From positions 1 through 33,151 of the forward strand of contig JAOADF010000081.1 in assembly GCA_026417425.1 (NCBI GenBank): a stretch of 33,151 nucleotides of DNA, in the 5' to 3' direction. Below, one piece after another: positions 17,566 to 26,557 of the stretch. The position numbers and the translations under genes were made by a program. Positions within the stretch are counted from its first letter, which is position 1; each line of letters starts with the position of its first letter. The notes under the pieces are model-generated. The model ran no database searches. It was given only the letters and a program-made list of their open reading frames with translations, and was not told where the DNA came from. The stretch comes from Dictyoglomaceae bacterium (lineage in GTDB: Bacteria > Dictyoglomota > Dictyoglomia > Dictyoglomales > Dictyoglomaceae).

Positions 17566-20500
17566 ATGAAAAAAACTCTTATCTTCTCGTTTGTATTCTT
17601 CATCTTTCTTCTTTCTTTTTCCTTTGCTCAAAGTATTCAATGGAAATCTGGTTATCCAAGAGCAATTCCCGATGGAAAAATTGAGCTTTCTTGGACCTCA
17701 ACAATTTCTGGAACTTATTCCATATATCGAGTAAAGGGAGAAGGAAATCCCTATCCCAATAATTTTTATACTCAGACCACGTTAACTACTTATACTGATA
17801 CAAATACAGAAGATGGAGTTTTATATAGTTATGTAGTCGCTATATACGATGGAACTCAAACTCGAACAACTTCTATAGGTTCTGCAAAGGCGGATAGAAC
17901 AAAACCTATTATTGATAATTTAAATGCAGTTCCCAACCCCTTTTCTCCAGATGGAGATGGATTTAGAGATAAGATAACCATATCCTTTAATTTAAGTGAA
18001 TATTCTATAGTGACCATTACATTGCAAGATAAAGATGGAAATATTTATACTCCTCCAGAATGGAATAATAATGTATGTCCTACTCCAAAAACCTATTACT
18101 TTGAATGGGATGGATATGGAGTTTTTGGTGGAACTTACAGGGTTCCTTCGGAAGGTTTTATTATATATACGATAACTGCGAGAGACTATGCAGGGAATAT
18201 TAATTCCGCTACGGGAAGGTTCATCTTAGATATTCCTGATATGGAGCTTGCTAATTTCTATGGAATGCCTAATCCTTTTAATACTGTACTACTCAGTGAT
18301 ACAATATATAAAGCTTCCTATTCAAGAGATGGATATAAATTCCCTATGGATGGAAGTGGAAACATTTTTAATTTTTCTCCCCAGTTTTATTTAGATCAAT
18401 CTGCAATTTTACTCGTAGGTGCCTCTTTTCAATTTGATATTCTTCAAAGGCCAGGGGGCTCCTCAAATACTTTAAAAAATACACGGGTAAAAATCTATGA
18501 TTCTAAGGGAGCACTGGTAAGAAGTATTACCCTTCCCACAAATCTTTCTGGAAGTGGAAATTTCTATTGGTATGGAGAGAAGGATCCTCAACTTATCAAA
18601 GATGATCCTAATATAATAGCTTCTTGGTGGTGGATGATTACTGGTGTTCCTTATGGAGAATATAGATTGGTTCTTTCCGCAACCTATACCATAGCCCATC
18701 CTGATGATCCTGCAAGAGAATTAGAAATCCCATTAAAAGAAATCACAACCATTATTAGAATTCAAGAAATTTCTCCTCCTCAAGTAGATACTACTCCTCC
18801 GAGGGTTATTTCCTTTACTCCTGAAGATGGAAGTTTAGTATCTCAGATTTCTTCAGTTTCTGCAGTATTAGATGACGGACCAGGAGTAGGGCCAGATTTA
18901 GATGCATCAAGTATATTGGTCAAAGATAACTTAGGAAGATTAATAGGAGGAATAAAATCCCACAATGGAGTAAACACTCTATACTGGAGTTTTACTTCTA
19001 CTTTGACTTCTGGACAGTACTTTATTGAAGTTATTCCTATTGATAAAAATGGAAATATAGGTTCCCTTTCAAGATCTTCTTTTATAATAGACAATTCTCC
19101 TCCTCAAATCTTAAACGTATATCCTACGGGTAATGTGGTCTCTGTAAATCAAATTAGAGTTTCTTATAGTGATATTGGTTCTGGTTTAGATTTTTGGGAT
19201 AATTATCCTCTTCCTCCCTCAAGATCCCATGTAAAAATCTATACTCCTAATTTGGAGGAGATTACATTATTATTTGATAAAAATCTTTCATCAAGTATAT
19301 ATGCCATAGCAAATATTCCCCAAAACATTCTAACAAGAGATGGGAAATATGATCTGGTTATTTCCTTAATAGATAAGGCAGGAAATAGTAGTTCTACTTA
19401 TACATATTTTGTATTAGATAGGACTGCTCCTTATATAATAAGTACTTCTCTTACTCAAACCTTAATAAACTATACCCTTTCTCAGATAAAGATTACTGTA
19501 AAGGATGATACTGTAGGGATACATACTAATACTCAAAAAACCTTTTTAGAATTAAAAGATTCCACATGGAATCAAGTTCCTTCTACTCTTACTTTAAATG
19601 TTATAAATCCAAAAACTGTAGAATTAGTTTTGAATATTTCTTCTACATATACTTGGATAGAAGGAGATTATTATTTAACTATTAAGGTATCAGACTTATT
19701 AGAAAATGTTCTATATCTTCCCCAAAAATTTACTTTAGATCTGAAATCTCCTCAGATAATAAGTATTTTTCCTACGGGCAATGTTAAATCTGTAGAAAAA
19801 ATAGAGGTAGGATATTCTGAGTTGATGAGTGGAATAGATTTTATAAGATCAAGAGCAACAATTACTTTTCAAGGATCCTCAACATCTACGTCTTTTATAC
19901 CTTCAGAATCAACAGCTACAAAGCTTGTTGCAAGATTTGGGCAAGAGGTATTTAGCGTTGATGGTACATATAATATCGAAGTAGTTATATATGATCAAGC
20001 AGGAAATTCTGCAACAGCTGTATCTATCTTTACCTTAGATAGAAAGGGTCCTAAAATAAAAGAAGTAAGTCCCACAAGAAATTCTATATTGGTAATAGGT
20101 CCTCAAAATGTCTGGGCAAGGGTTGAGGACGAAAATTTAGGGATAGACTTTGGATTGGCAAAAACCTTTATAAAATTATATGATCCTAAGAATCAAGAAA
20201 TTTTAGGAACTTATACCTATGAGAAATCAACAGATGATAAAACAGGAACATTAACCTTACAAATAACTGGATACACATGGACCAATGGTATATATACCGT
20301 AAGAATAAAAGTATCTGATAAATTAGATAATACAACAGAAGAAACCTATACTTTTAGACTTCAACAGGTCCCCCAAGAAACTGGAGATTTGGTGGTCTCC
20401 CATAAAGTCTTTTCTCCTAATAAAGGAGATTTAAGAATAGATTATCAATTTCAAGGATTATCTGGAAATATCCAAAGAGTAGAAATAGAAATCTATTCCT

Positions 20501-20691
20501 TAAATGGAACATTAGTAAAGAAAATAAGCTCTCAAAACTATAACGCTCCTCAGGTCCAAGGTACAGTATATTGGGATGGAAAAGATGAAAGAGGAAAGTT
20601 GGTTCCCAATGGTTATTATCTTGTAAAGGCGATAATTACCGAAAGTAGTGGAAAAAGGGTTAGATTTAAAGGAATTGTGGTCATGAAGTAG
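17566..20691 (+). CDS. Large secreted protein with Ig-like repeats and FlgD-like C-terminal domain
   Basis: 1041 residues with a signal peptide (KKTLIFSFVFFIFLLSFSFAQ). Residues ~20-105 resemble a fibronectin-III-type module (WKSGYPRAIPDGKIELSWTS). From ~120 come 'NPFSPDGDGFRDKITI' and 'MPNPFNT' segments, typical of FlgD-like modules. Between ~405 and ~930 are about five Ig-like repeats of roughly 105-110 residues, each beginning near D-x-x-x-P-x-I/V; two share PTGNVxSVxxIxVxYS. The C-terminus (VYWDGKDERGKLVPNGYYLVKAII) is a FlgD Ig-like domain of the sort found at the end of cell-surface proteins. No catalytic motif is visible. It leads an operon with a PorV-like barrel and an ABC transporter. 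Role: surface structure or ligand binding, unproven. A GGGAGGA site precedes the ATG. Confidence 0.8.
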   Translation: MKKTLIFSFVFFIFLLSFSFAQSIQWKSGYPRAIPDGKIELSWTSTISGTYSIYRVKGEGNPYPNNFYTQTTLTTYTDTNTEDGVLYSYVVAIYDGTQTRTTSIGSAKADRTKPIIDNLNAVPNPFSPDGDGFRDKITISFNLSEYSIVTITLQDKDGNIYTPPEWNNNVCPTPKTYYFEWDGYGVFGGTYRVPSEGFIIYTITARDYAGNINSATGRFILDIPDMELANFYGMPNPFNTVLLSDTIYKASYSRDGYKFPMDGSGNIFNFSPQFYLDQSAILLVGASFQFDILQRPGGSSNTLKNTRVKIYDSKGALVRSITLPTNLSGSGNFYWYGEKDPQLIKDDPNIIASWWWMITGVPYGEYRLVLSATYTIAHPDDPARELEIPLKEITTIIRIQEISPPQVDTTPPRVISFTPEDGSLVSQISSVSAVLDDGPGVGPDLDASSILVKDNLGRLIGGIKSHNGVNTLYWSFTSTLTSGQYFIEVIPIDKNGNIGSLSRSSFIIDNSPPQILNVYPTGNVVSVNQIRVSYSDIGSGLDFWDNYPLPPSRSHVKIYTPNLEEITLLFDKNLSSSIYAIANIPQNILTRDGKYDLVISLIDKAGNSSSTYTYFVLDRTAPYIISTSLTQTLINYTLSQIKITVKDDTVGIHTNTQKTFLELKDSTWNQVPSTLTLNVINPKTVELVLNISSTYTWIEGDYYLTIKVSDLLENVLYLPQKFTLDLKSPQIISIFPTGNVKSVEKIEVGYSELMSGIDFIRSRATITFQGSSTSTSFIPSESTATKLVARFGQEVFSVDGTYNIEVVIYDQAGNSATAVSIFTLDRKGPKIKEVSPTRNSILVIGPQNVWARVEDENLGIDFGLAKTFIKLYDPKNQEILGTYTYEKSTDDKTGTLTLQITGYTWTNGIYTVRIKVSDKLDNTTEETYTFRLQQVPQETGDLVVSHKVFSPNKGDLRIDYQFQGLSGNIQRVEIEIYSLNGTLVKKISSQNYNAPQVQGTVYWDGKDERGKLVPNGYYLVKAIITESSGKRVRFKGIVVMK

Positions 20692-20701
20692 GAGGTTTAC
20701 T

Positions 20702-21598
20702 ATGAAAAGATTAATTTTCTTATTTTTAATTCTTTTTCTTATTATTCCATCCTTTGCTCAGGAGATATATGGAGCTTTTTCTTCTACAGGTCCTACTTTT
20801 GGATGGAATCCTCGCGCTTTAGGTATGGGAAATGCCTTTTGTGCTATTGAAGGAAGTATAGATGGAATTATCTTTAATCCTGCAACTATCTCTCGTCTTT
20901 TGAATTCACAATTTAGCATTTCTTATAATTATTTACCATTGACCACTGAAAGTTTAGGATTTGGAACAGAAATGTATATATCTTCATCTTATATTGCCTT
21001 TGGAGTGCCTGATACGGGGCTTTGGGCTTCTGGAGTTTTTTATACCCGTATTTCTCCTTCGGAAGATCTAGGAATATTATATGTAGAGAATCAATTAGCA
21101 TATTCTGCAGCAAAAACTTTAGATTTTATGGGAATAAAAAATTTAGCTTTAGGAATTAATCTTAAAAAATTGTGGATAAACATGCCCTCTCCCTATAAAG
21201 GGGATGGATGGAGCGTGGATTTAGGTATTCTTCTAAGACTATTTTCTAATTTTAACTTGGGATTTTCTGCTCAAAATCTATTTTCTTCCTTAACTTGGTA
21301 TGATGGGGAAAATGTTTATGAAGAAAGACTTCAGAATTGCTTTAAAGTAGGATTATCCTATCAATCTTCTAAATTTATTCTTGCTCTAGACTTAGATTTT
21401 CCTAGTTTAAATTATCACGTGGGATTAGAATATTTCTTTGATCCTATATATCTTAGATTAGGTTGGAATATAGACTCTCCAACTTTTGGTTTGGGGTTTA
21501 GAAGTCCTGATGGAAAATGGAAGATTGATTATGCTCTTCTTTATTCTCTAGGAATTGGAGGAATACATCATAGAATTGGGCTGTCTTTGATGTTATAA
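20702..21598 (+). CDS. PorV/UPF0164-like outer-membrane beta-barrel protein
   Basis: 298 residues with a signal peptide (MKRLIFLFLILFLIIPSFAQ). The mature N-terminus contains 'NPRALGMGNAFCAIEGSIDGIIFNPATIS', close to the 'GARALGMGGAFVAxADDxxAxxxNPAGL' hallmark of the PorV/PorQ/UPF0164 group. The remainder alternates short beta strands with glycines and aromatics and ends in a strand with C-terminal hydrophobics (HHRIGLSLML), as expected of a barrel. In Bacteroidetes PorV shuttles cargo with Ig-like C-terminal domains in type IX secretion. Here it directly follows a protein with such a domain, 10 bases downstream. The start has a GGAGG site. Confidence 0.75.
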   Translation: MKRLIFLFLILFLIIPSFAQEIYGAFSSTGPTFGWNPRALGMGNAFCAIEGSIDGIIFNPATISRLLNSQFSISYNYLPLTTESLGFGTEMYISSSYIAFGVPDTGLWASGVFYTRISPSEDLGILYVENQLAYSAAKTLDFMGIKNLALGINLKKLWINMPSPYKGDGWSVDLGILLRLFSNFNLGFSAQNLFSSLTWYDGENVYEERLQNCFKVGLSYQSSKFILALDLDFPSLNYHVGLEYFFDPIYLRLGWNIDSPTFGLGFRSPDGKWKIDYALLYSLGIGGIHHRIGLSLML

Positions 21599-21627
21599 TG
21601 GAGAAAAATTTTCAGGGAGGTAAAATT

Positions 21628-22734
21628 ATGAAAAGAGTATTTAGATTAACCCTTCTAATTTCTTTAATTCTCCTTTTAATCTTTACTATGGTTTCAGGAC
21701 AATCAAGGAAAATAAAAATTGGAATTATTACAGGAACTGTAGCCCAAGGCGAAGATGAATATAGAGCAGCAGAAAGAGTAGTAGCAAAATATGGAGCAGA
21801 AAGGGTAATTCATAGAACCTATCCTGATAATTTTATGGCGGAACAAGAAACAACTATTTCACTTATTACGGGTCTTGCTGCAGATCCCAATGTAAAAGTT
21901 ATTGTGATAGCCCAAGCAGTCCCTGGATCTTTAGCAGGACTAAGAAAGGTAAGAGAGATGAGACCTGATATTCTCATTGGTTTTGTAAGTCCCCATGAGG
22001 ATCCAGAAATGGTGAATAAAGAGACTGATTTTGCTCTTGATCCTGACCAAAGATATCGTGGAAGATCTATAATCAGACAGGCAAAGAAGATGGGAGCAAA
22101 GGTATTTATTCACTATTCCTTCCCAAGACATATGTCTTATCCATTGTTAGCTGAAAGAAGAAGAATTATGGAAGAAGAATGTAAGGCTCAAGGGATTCAA
22201 TTTGTTTTTGTTACTGCACCAGATCCTCTTGGTGAGGGTGGTCTTCCTGCGGCTCAACAGTTTATTCTTGAAGATGTACCAAGACAAATAGCTAAATATG
22301 GTCCTAAAACAGCCCTATTTAGTACAAACTGTGGAATGCAAGAGCCATTAATTAAGGCTATATTGCAACATGGTGGAATTTTTGTAGAACAATGCTGTCC
22401 CAGTCCAACCCATGGATATCCAGGAGCATTGGGAATTAAGATACCACCTGAGAAAAAAGGAGATATGCCTTATATTTTAGAACAAATCAGGAAAGCTATA
22501 GCAGAAAGAGGTGGAAGTGGCAGATTTGCAACTTGGCCAGCTCCTGTAAGCATAGTTAATACTTTAACTGCTGTGGACTATTTAGTAGCAGTAGCAGAAG
22601 GAAGAGCAAAGAAGAATGATATGACTTTAATAAGATCTTTTCTTGTTAAGAATGCTGGAGTTCCTGTTACTGTTAATAAATATAAAGAGGCAGGTCAACT
22701 ATACTTAGTAGTATTAGGTTCTGTTGTCTTTTAA
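21628..22734 (+). CDS. DUF3798 family exported binding protein of an ABC transporter
   Basis: 368 residues: a signal segment (KRVFRLTLLISLILLLIFTMVSG) and then a periplasmic-binding-protein-like domain. Phrases typical of DUF3798 include IGIITGTVAQGEDEYRAAERVVAKYGAERVIHRTYPDNFMAEQETTISLI, QAVPGSLAGLRKVREMRPDILIGFVSPHEDPEM, MGAKVFIHYSFPRHMSYPLLAERRRIMEEEC and EDVPRQIAKYGPKTALFSTNCGMQEP. No lipoprotein cysteine is seen at the cleavage site. The start is ATG 21628 after GGGAGG; an in-frame ATG at 21598 touches the previous stop but has no ribosome site. The ATPase and permease genes follow, so it is the solute receptor. The ligand of this family is not known to me. Confidence 0.85.
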   Translation: MKRVFRLTLLISLILLLIFTMVSGQSRKIKIGIITGTVAQGEDEYRAAERVVAKYGAERVIHRTYPDNFMAEQETTISLITGLAADPNVKVIVIAQAVPGSLAGLRKVREMRPDILIGFVSPHEDPEMVNKETDFALDPDQRYRGRSIIRQAKKMGAKVFIHYSFPRHMSYPLLAERRRIMEEECKAQGIQFVFVTAPDPLGEGGLPAAQQFILEDVPRQIAKYGPKTALFSTNCGMQEPLIKAILQHGGIFVEQCCPSPTHGYPGALGIKIPPEKKGDMPYILEQIRKAIAERGGSGRFATWPAPVSIVNTLTAVDYLVAVAEGRAKKNDMTLIRSFLVKNAGVPVTVNKYKEAGQLYLVVLGSVVF

Positions 22735-22770
22735 ATTTTTTAATTTCATTTTCCAAGGATATTATTAATA

Positions 22771-22812
22771 ATGAGGAGCTAAGATTGGGAAATCCTAATT
22801 TTAGCTCCTCAT
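22771..22812 (+). repeat. Long intra-operon hairpin between binding protein and ATPase genes
   Basis: ATGAGGAGCTAA (22771-22782) and TTAGCTCCTCAT (22801-22812) are perfect 12-base complements. The inner part can add further pairs (ATT/AAT and GG/CC) with small bulges. No T-run follows, and the ATPase ribosome site (AAGGAG) starts about 8 bases later. A 3' mRNA stabiliser for the highly needed binding protein, or partial attenuation, is more likely than a full terminator. The 3' arm contains CTCCT, which could also pair with the AGGAG of the ribosome site. Confidence 0.8.
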
Positions 22813-22833
22813 AGTTGTTAAGGAGTAGAGAAA

Positions 22834-24414
22834 ATGCTTGAATTTAGAAATATATCAAAGGAATTTTATGGTAATTATGTTCTTAAAAATCTAAATATAA
22901 GATTAGAAAAAGGAGAAATATTAGGACTTGTAGGAGAAAATGGTGCAGGAAAGTCTACACTTATGAATATACTATTTGGCATGCCTGTAATCTTTGATAC
23001 CGGAGGATTTGAAGGAGAAATATATTTAAAAGGAAAAAAAGTAGATATAAAAAGTCCTAAGGATGCTATGGATTTAGGTATTGGAATGATCCATCAGGAA
23101 TTTATGTTAATTCCAGGGTTTACAGTCTTTGAAAATATTAAGTTAAATAGAGAATTAACAAGACCAAATATTTTCTCTCAGATTATGAAGAGCCCTAAAT
23201 TAGAAACCTTAAATATTCCTTTAATGCGAAGAGATTCAAGAGAAGCACTAGAAGAAATTGGATTAGGAATTGATGAGCTTTTGCCAATAATTGGTTTACC
23301 AGTTGGATATAAACAATTTGTAGAGATTGCAAGGGAGGTAGATAAAGCAAAAAATAACAATTTAGAGTTATTAGTTTTTGATGAGCCTACTGCTGTACTT
23401 ACAGAATCAGAAGCGGAAAGACTTCTAGAAATTATAAGAAACTTAGCTAAGAAAGGGATCTCAATAATATTTATAAGTCATAGATTAGATGAAGTAATAA
23501 AATTATCCGACAGAATAATAGTATTAAGAGATGGAGAAAAGGTTGCAGAGAAATTAAGTTCCCAAACTAATGTTTTAGAATTAGCAGAACTTATGGTAGG
23601 AAGAAAGATGAAATTAGATATTGGAGTAAAAAGGAAAAACCCTTCTGATGGAGAGGTTATTTTAAAAATAAAAGATCTTTATGTAGATATGCCAGGTGAG
23701 AGAGTAAGAGGTGTAGACATAGAAGTAAAGAGGGGAGAAATTTTAGGTATTGGTGGCTTAGCAGGACATGGAAAAGTTGGTATAGCTAACGGGATAGCTG
23801 GGCTTTATCCTGCTAAAGGAGAAGTAAAGTTCAAGGGAAAGGATTTTACTCTTAATGATCCCTTAGAATTTTTAACGAAAGGTATGGCTTTTCTTTCTGA
23901 AGATAGAAGAGGGGTAGGGTTGATGTTGGATGAATCCTTGGAATTGAATATAGGTATTACCGCTTTCTATATAAAAGGAAGGTTTTCTAAGGAATTTTTA
24001 GGAATTAGATACTTAGACTCCAAATCTTTAAGGGAATGGGCTTTAAAGATGATTAAAGATTTAGATATTAGATGTATTGGACCTCAACAATTAGTGAGAA
24101 GTTTAAGTGGAGGAAATCAACAAAAAGTCTGCATAGCAAGGGCTTTAACATTAGAGCCTGAAATTTTATTTGTTTCAGAACCCACAAGAGGGATTGATGT
24201 GGGAGCAAAACAAAAGGTTTTGGAGCTTTTAGTAAAATTTAATCAAGAATTAGGAATGACAATTGTCTTTACATCATCAGAGCTCCAGGAACTTAAGGCG
24301 ATTTCAGATAGAATCGCTATTGTTCATCAGGGAAAAATTGCAGATATACTTTCTCCTTTTGCTTCTGATGCAGATTTTGGTTTAACTATGTCTGGACTAA
24401 AGGTGAGATCATGA
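22834..24414 (+). CDS. RbsA/MglA-like double ABC ATPase
   Basis: 526 residues with two ATPase halves. Half one (1-250): P-loop 34-42 (GENGAGKST), Walker B VFDEPTAVL, switch SHR. Its signature is LPVGYKQ (155-161) rather than LSxGQ/LSVGQQ. Half two (about 275-526): a degenerate P-loop (GGLAGHGKVG) but an intact signature LSGGNQQK and Walker B VSEPTRGIDVG (D replaced by S before EPTRG). A degenerate second P-loop is normal for the sugar/nucleoside-type importers; the altered first signature is less usual. It energises the two permeases that follow and overlaps the first by ATGA. Confidence 0.92.
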   Translation: MLEFRNISKEFYGNYVLKNLNIRLEKGEILGLVGENGAGKSTLMNILFGMPVIFDTGGFEGEIYLKGKKVDIKSPKDAMDLGIGMIHQEFMLIPGFTVFENIKLNRELTRPNIFSQIMKSPKLETLNIPLMRRDSREALEEIGLGIDELLPIIGLPVGYKQFVEIAREVDKAKNNNLELLVFDEPTAVLTESEAERLLEIIRNLAKKGISIIFISHRLDEVIKLSDRIIVLRDGEKVAEKLSSQTNVLELAELMVGRKMKLDIGVKRKNPSDGEVILKIKDLYVDMPGERVRGVDIEVKRGEILGIGGLAGHGKVGIANGIAGLYPAKGEVKFKGKDFTLNDPLEFLTKGMAFLSEDRRGVGLMLDESLELNIGITAFYIKGRFSKEFLGIRYLDSKSLREWALKMIKDLDIRCIGPQQLVRSLSGGNQQKVCIARALTLEPEILFVSEPTRGIDVGAKQKVLELLVKFNQELGMTIVFTSSELQELKAISDRIAIVHQGKIADILSPFASDADFGLTMSGLKVRS

Positions 24415-25463
24415 AAGAAAAAATAAATTTTCTTATAAAAAACTTTGGTATTCCTCGTCTTATTATTTTATCCTTTCTAGTTGTTCTTCTTTTTCTTGCT
24501 CTAATATTAGGAATGGACGTAAGAAGACTAATATCTGATTCTTTAGTAAGGGTAGGAAGAAATGCATTATTGGTTTTAGCGTTACTACCTCCAATTAAGG
24601 CAGGAATTGGGCTTAATTTTGGATTACCAGTAGGAATTATATGTGGTTTAGTGGGGTTAGTTTTAGGATTAGAGTATAACCTTATTGGATTTTATTACTT
24701 AATTTTTTCCTTTACTATAGGAGGAATTTTAGCCTTTTTAGCAGGACATCTTTATGGTACTCTTTTAAATAAAGTAAAAGGACAAGAAATGATGGTAGGA
24801 AATTATGTTGGCTTTGCAATAGTTTCTTTAATGTGTTCTTTCTGGCTTTTAGCTCCTTTTAAAAACCCTTCTCTAATATGGGCGATTGGTGGATCAGGTC
24901 TTAGATATACTTTAGTATTACCTTCGGAAACATCGCAACTTCTAGATAGAGTTCTATCTTTTAGTATAATGGGAATAAAAATTCCTACAGGAACTTTTCT
25001 TATTTTCTTTCTCTTATGTTTATTAACTTCTTTCTTTTTCAAAACAAGGATTGGTATAGCTATAAGTACTATAGGCTCTAATCCTATTTTTGGAAAGGCA
25101 TCAGGAATGAACATAGATAAACTTAGAAGATTTTCTATTATTCTTTCTACTATTTTAGGGAGTTTTGGGATAATAGTTTATGCCCAGAGTTTTGGTTTTG
25201 TCCAATTATATACTGCACCTTTAATGATGGCATTTCCAGCAATAGCTTGTATTTTAATAGGAGGTGCTACTCTTAGAAAAGCAAATATAATGAATGTAGT
25301 TGTAGGTACTTTTCTTTTTCAATCGTTACTTACAATAACATTACCGGTCATAACTCAAGTGGTAGCAATCTCTGGAGAGGCAGGAGATATAACCGAAGTT
25401 TTAAGAGTGATAATTAGTAATGGAATGATTCTTTATGCACTAACCAGAAGAGGTGGTGATTAA
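24411..25463 (+). CDS. ABC importer permease (BPD_transp_2 type), first
   Basis: 350 residues, strongly hydrophobic with about eight to ten membrane helices. The glycine-rich stretch 'IKAGIGLNFGLPVGIICGLVGLVLG' and the coupling region 'GIAISTIGSNPIFGKASGMNIDKLRRFSIILSTILGSFGIIVY' belong to the RbsC/nucleoside-type permease family. It is paired with a second permease of the same family; they most likely form a heterodimer. It is coupled to the ATPase gene by ATGA and overlaps the next gene by 11 bases. Confidence 0.9.
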   Translation: MKEKINFLIKNFGIPRLIILSFLVVLLFLALILGMDVRRLISDSLVRVGRNALLVLALLPPIKAGIGLNFGLPVGIICGLVGLVLGLEYNLIGFYYLIFSFTIGGILAFLAGHLYGTLLNKVKGQEMMVGNYVGFAIVSLMCSFWLLAPFKNPSLIWAIGGSGLRYTLVLPSETSQLLDRVLSFSIMGIKIPTGTFLIFFLLCLLTSFFFKTRIGIAISTIGSNPIFGKASGMNIDKLRRFSIILSTILGSFGIIVYAQSFGFVQLYTAPLMMAFPAIACILIGGATLRKANIMNVVVGTFLFQSLLTITLPVITQVVAISGEAGDITEVLRVIISNGMILYALTRRGGD

Positions 25464-26529
25464 AATCAAGAAGATAATAAAAATCCTCACATCTTATCCT
25501 GTACCTTTTGTTTTTTTAATCATATCCTTATTAGGTTTATGGATTTCAGAAATTCCTTTACCTATTTTTCTGAATGATATTATTATTAGAATGGCAAGAA
25601 ACACCTTTTTAGTACTATCCTTAATAATTCCTGTAGTTGTAGGTTTAGGACTAAATTTTGCAATAGTTATTGGAGCTATGGCAGGACAAATAGGTGCTAT
25701 GATATCAGTAGAATTAGGTCTTACAGGGTTTATAGCTTTTATTGTGGCATGTTTTATGGCTTTTCCCTTGGCAATATTTTTTGGTTTTTTAGTAGGAAAA
25801 CTCTTTAACATAGCAAAGGGAAGAGAAATGATTACAGGTTTTATTGCAGGATTCTTCGCTAATGGTATTTATCAATTTATTTTTCTTTTTTTAGCAGGCT
25901 CCCTTATTCCTTTTCGAAATCCTATATTGCTTCTTTCTCAAGGATGGGGAGTAAGAAGTGTCGTAGATCTACATAATCTTCAATATTCCATTGATTCTCT
26001 GTGGAGAATAAAATTTTTCTTAGGGGAGTATTTTATTAATGTTCCTCTTTCTACCTTTATACTTATTGCTTTTTTAGCTATTAGTATAAATTTTTTCCTA
26101 AAAACAAAGTTAGGACAAGAGTTTAGAGCAATAGGACAGGATCCTCATATCTCTTTAGTCTATGGGATTAATGTAGATAAAAACAGAATACTAGCAACAA
26201 TTATATCAATAGTCTTAGCTTCTATAGGACAGTTGATTTTTCTTCAGAATCTTGGTACTATGAATACCTATTCCAGTCATGAACAAGTTGGTTTATTTTC
26301 AATAGCAGCACTTTTAGTAGGAGGTGCTTCAGTACAAAGGGCTACTGTGTTAAATGCAATTTTAGGAACTTTTCTTTTTCATACTTTATTCATAATTTCT
26401 CCTCAAGCAGGACAAAAACTATTTGGACAGCCACAGGTTGGAGAATATTTTCGAGTTTTTATAGCTTATGGAATTATTGCTTTAACCTTAGCCCTTCATG
26501 CTATGAAAAGAAAAGAATTTCTAAAATAA
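25453..26529 (+). CDS. ABC importer permease (BPD_transp_2 type), second
   Basis: 358 residues, about eight to ten membrane helices. The layout parallels the preceding permease: 'PVVVGLGLNFAIVIGAMAGQIGAMISVELG', then 'GQEFRAIGQDPHISLVYGINVDKNRILATIISIVLASIGQLIFLQNLG', and 'LVGGASVQRATVLNAILGTFLFH', which matches 'LIGGATLRKANIMNVVVGTFLFQ' of the first. The two are ancient duplicates. Two consecutive GTG codons (25453 and 25456) could start it, after an AGAGG. It ends the operon at a strong two-way terminator. Confidence 0.9.
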   Translation: MVIKIKKIIKILTSYPVPFVFLIISLLGLWISEIPLPIFLNDIIIRMARNTFLVLSLIIPVVVGLGLNFAIVIGAMAGQIGAMISVELGLTGFIAFIVACFMAFPLAIFFGFLVGKLFNIAKGREMITGFIAGFFANGIYQFIFLFLAGSLIPFRNPILLLSQGWGVRSVVDLHNLQYSIDSLWRIKFFLGEYFINVPLSTFILIAFLAISINFFLKTKLGQEFRAIGQDPHISLVYGINVDKNRILATIISIVLASIGQLIFLQNLGTMNTYSSHEQVGLFSIAALLVGGASVQRATVLNAILGTFLFHTLFIISPQAGQKLFGQPQVGEYFRVFIAYGIIALTLALHAMKRKEFLK

Positions 26530-26557
26530 AAGGGTGAGAAGATATCTCACCCTTTTA
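26527..26557. terminator. Two-way intrinsic terminator between permease and rtcB
   Basis: TAAAAGGGTGAGA (26527-26539) pairs perfectly with TCTCACCCTTTTA (26545-26557), 13 bp around a 5-base loop, with A- and T-runs at the two ends so it can work on both strands. It overlaps the permease stop codon and encodes the last codons and stop of rtcB. Confidence 0.9.
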
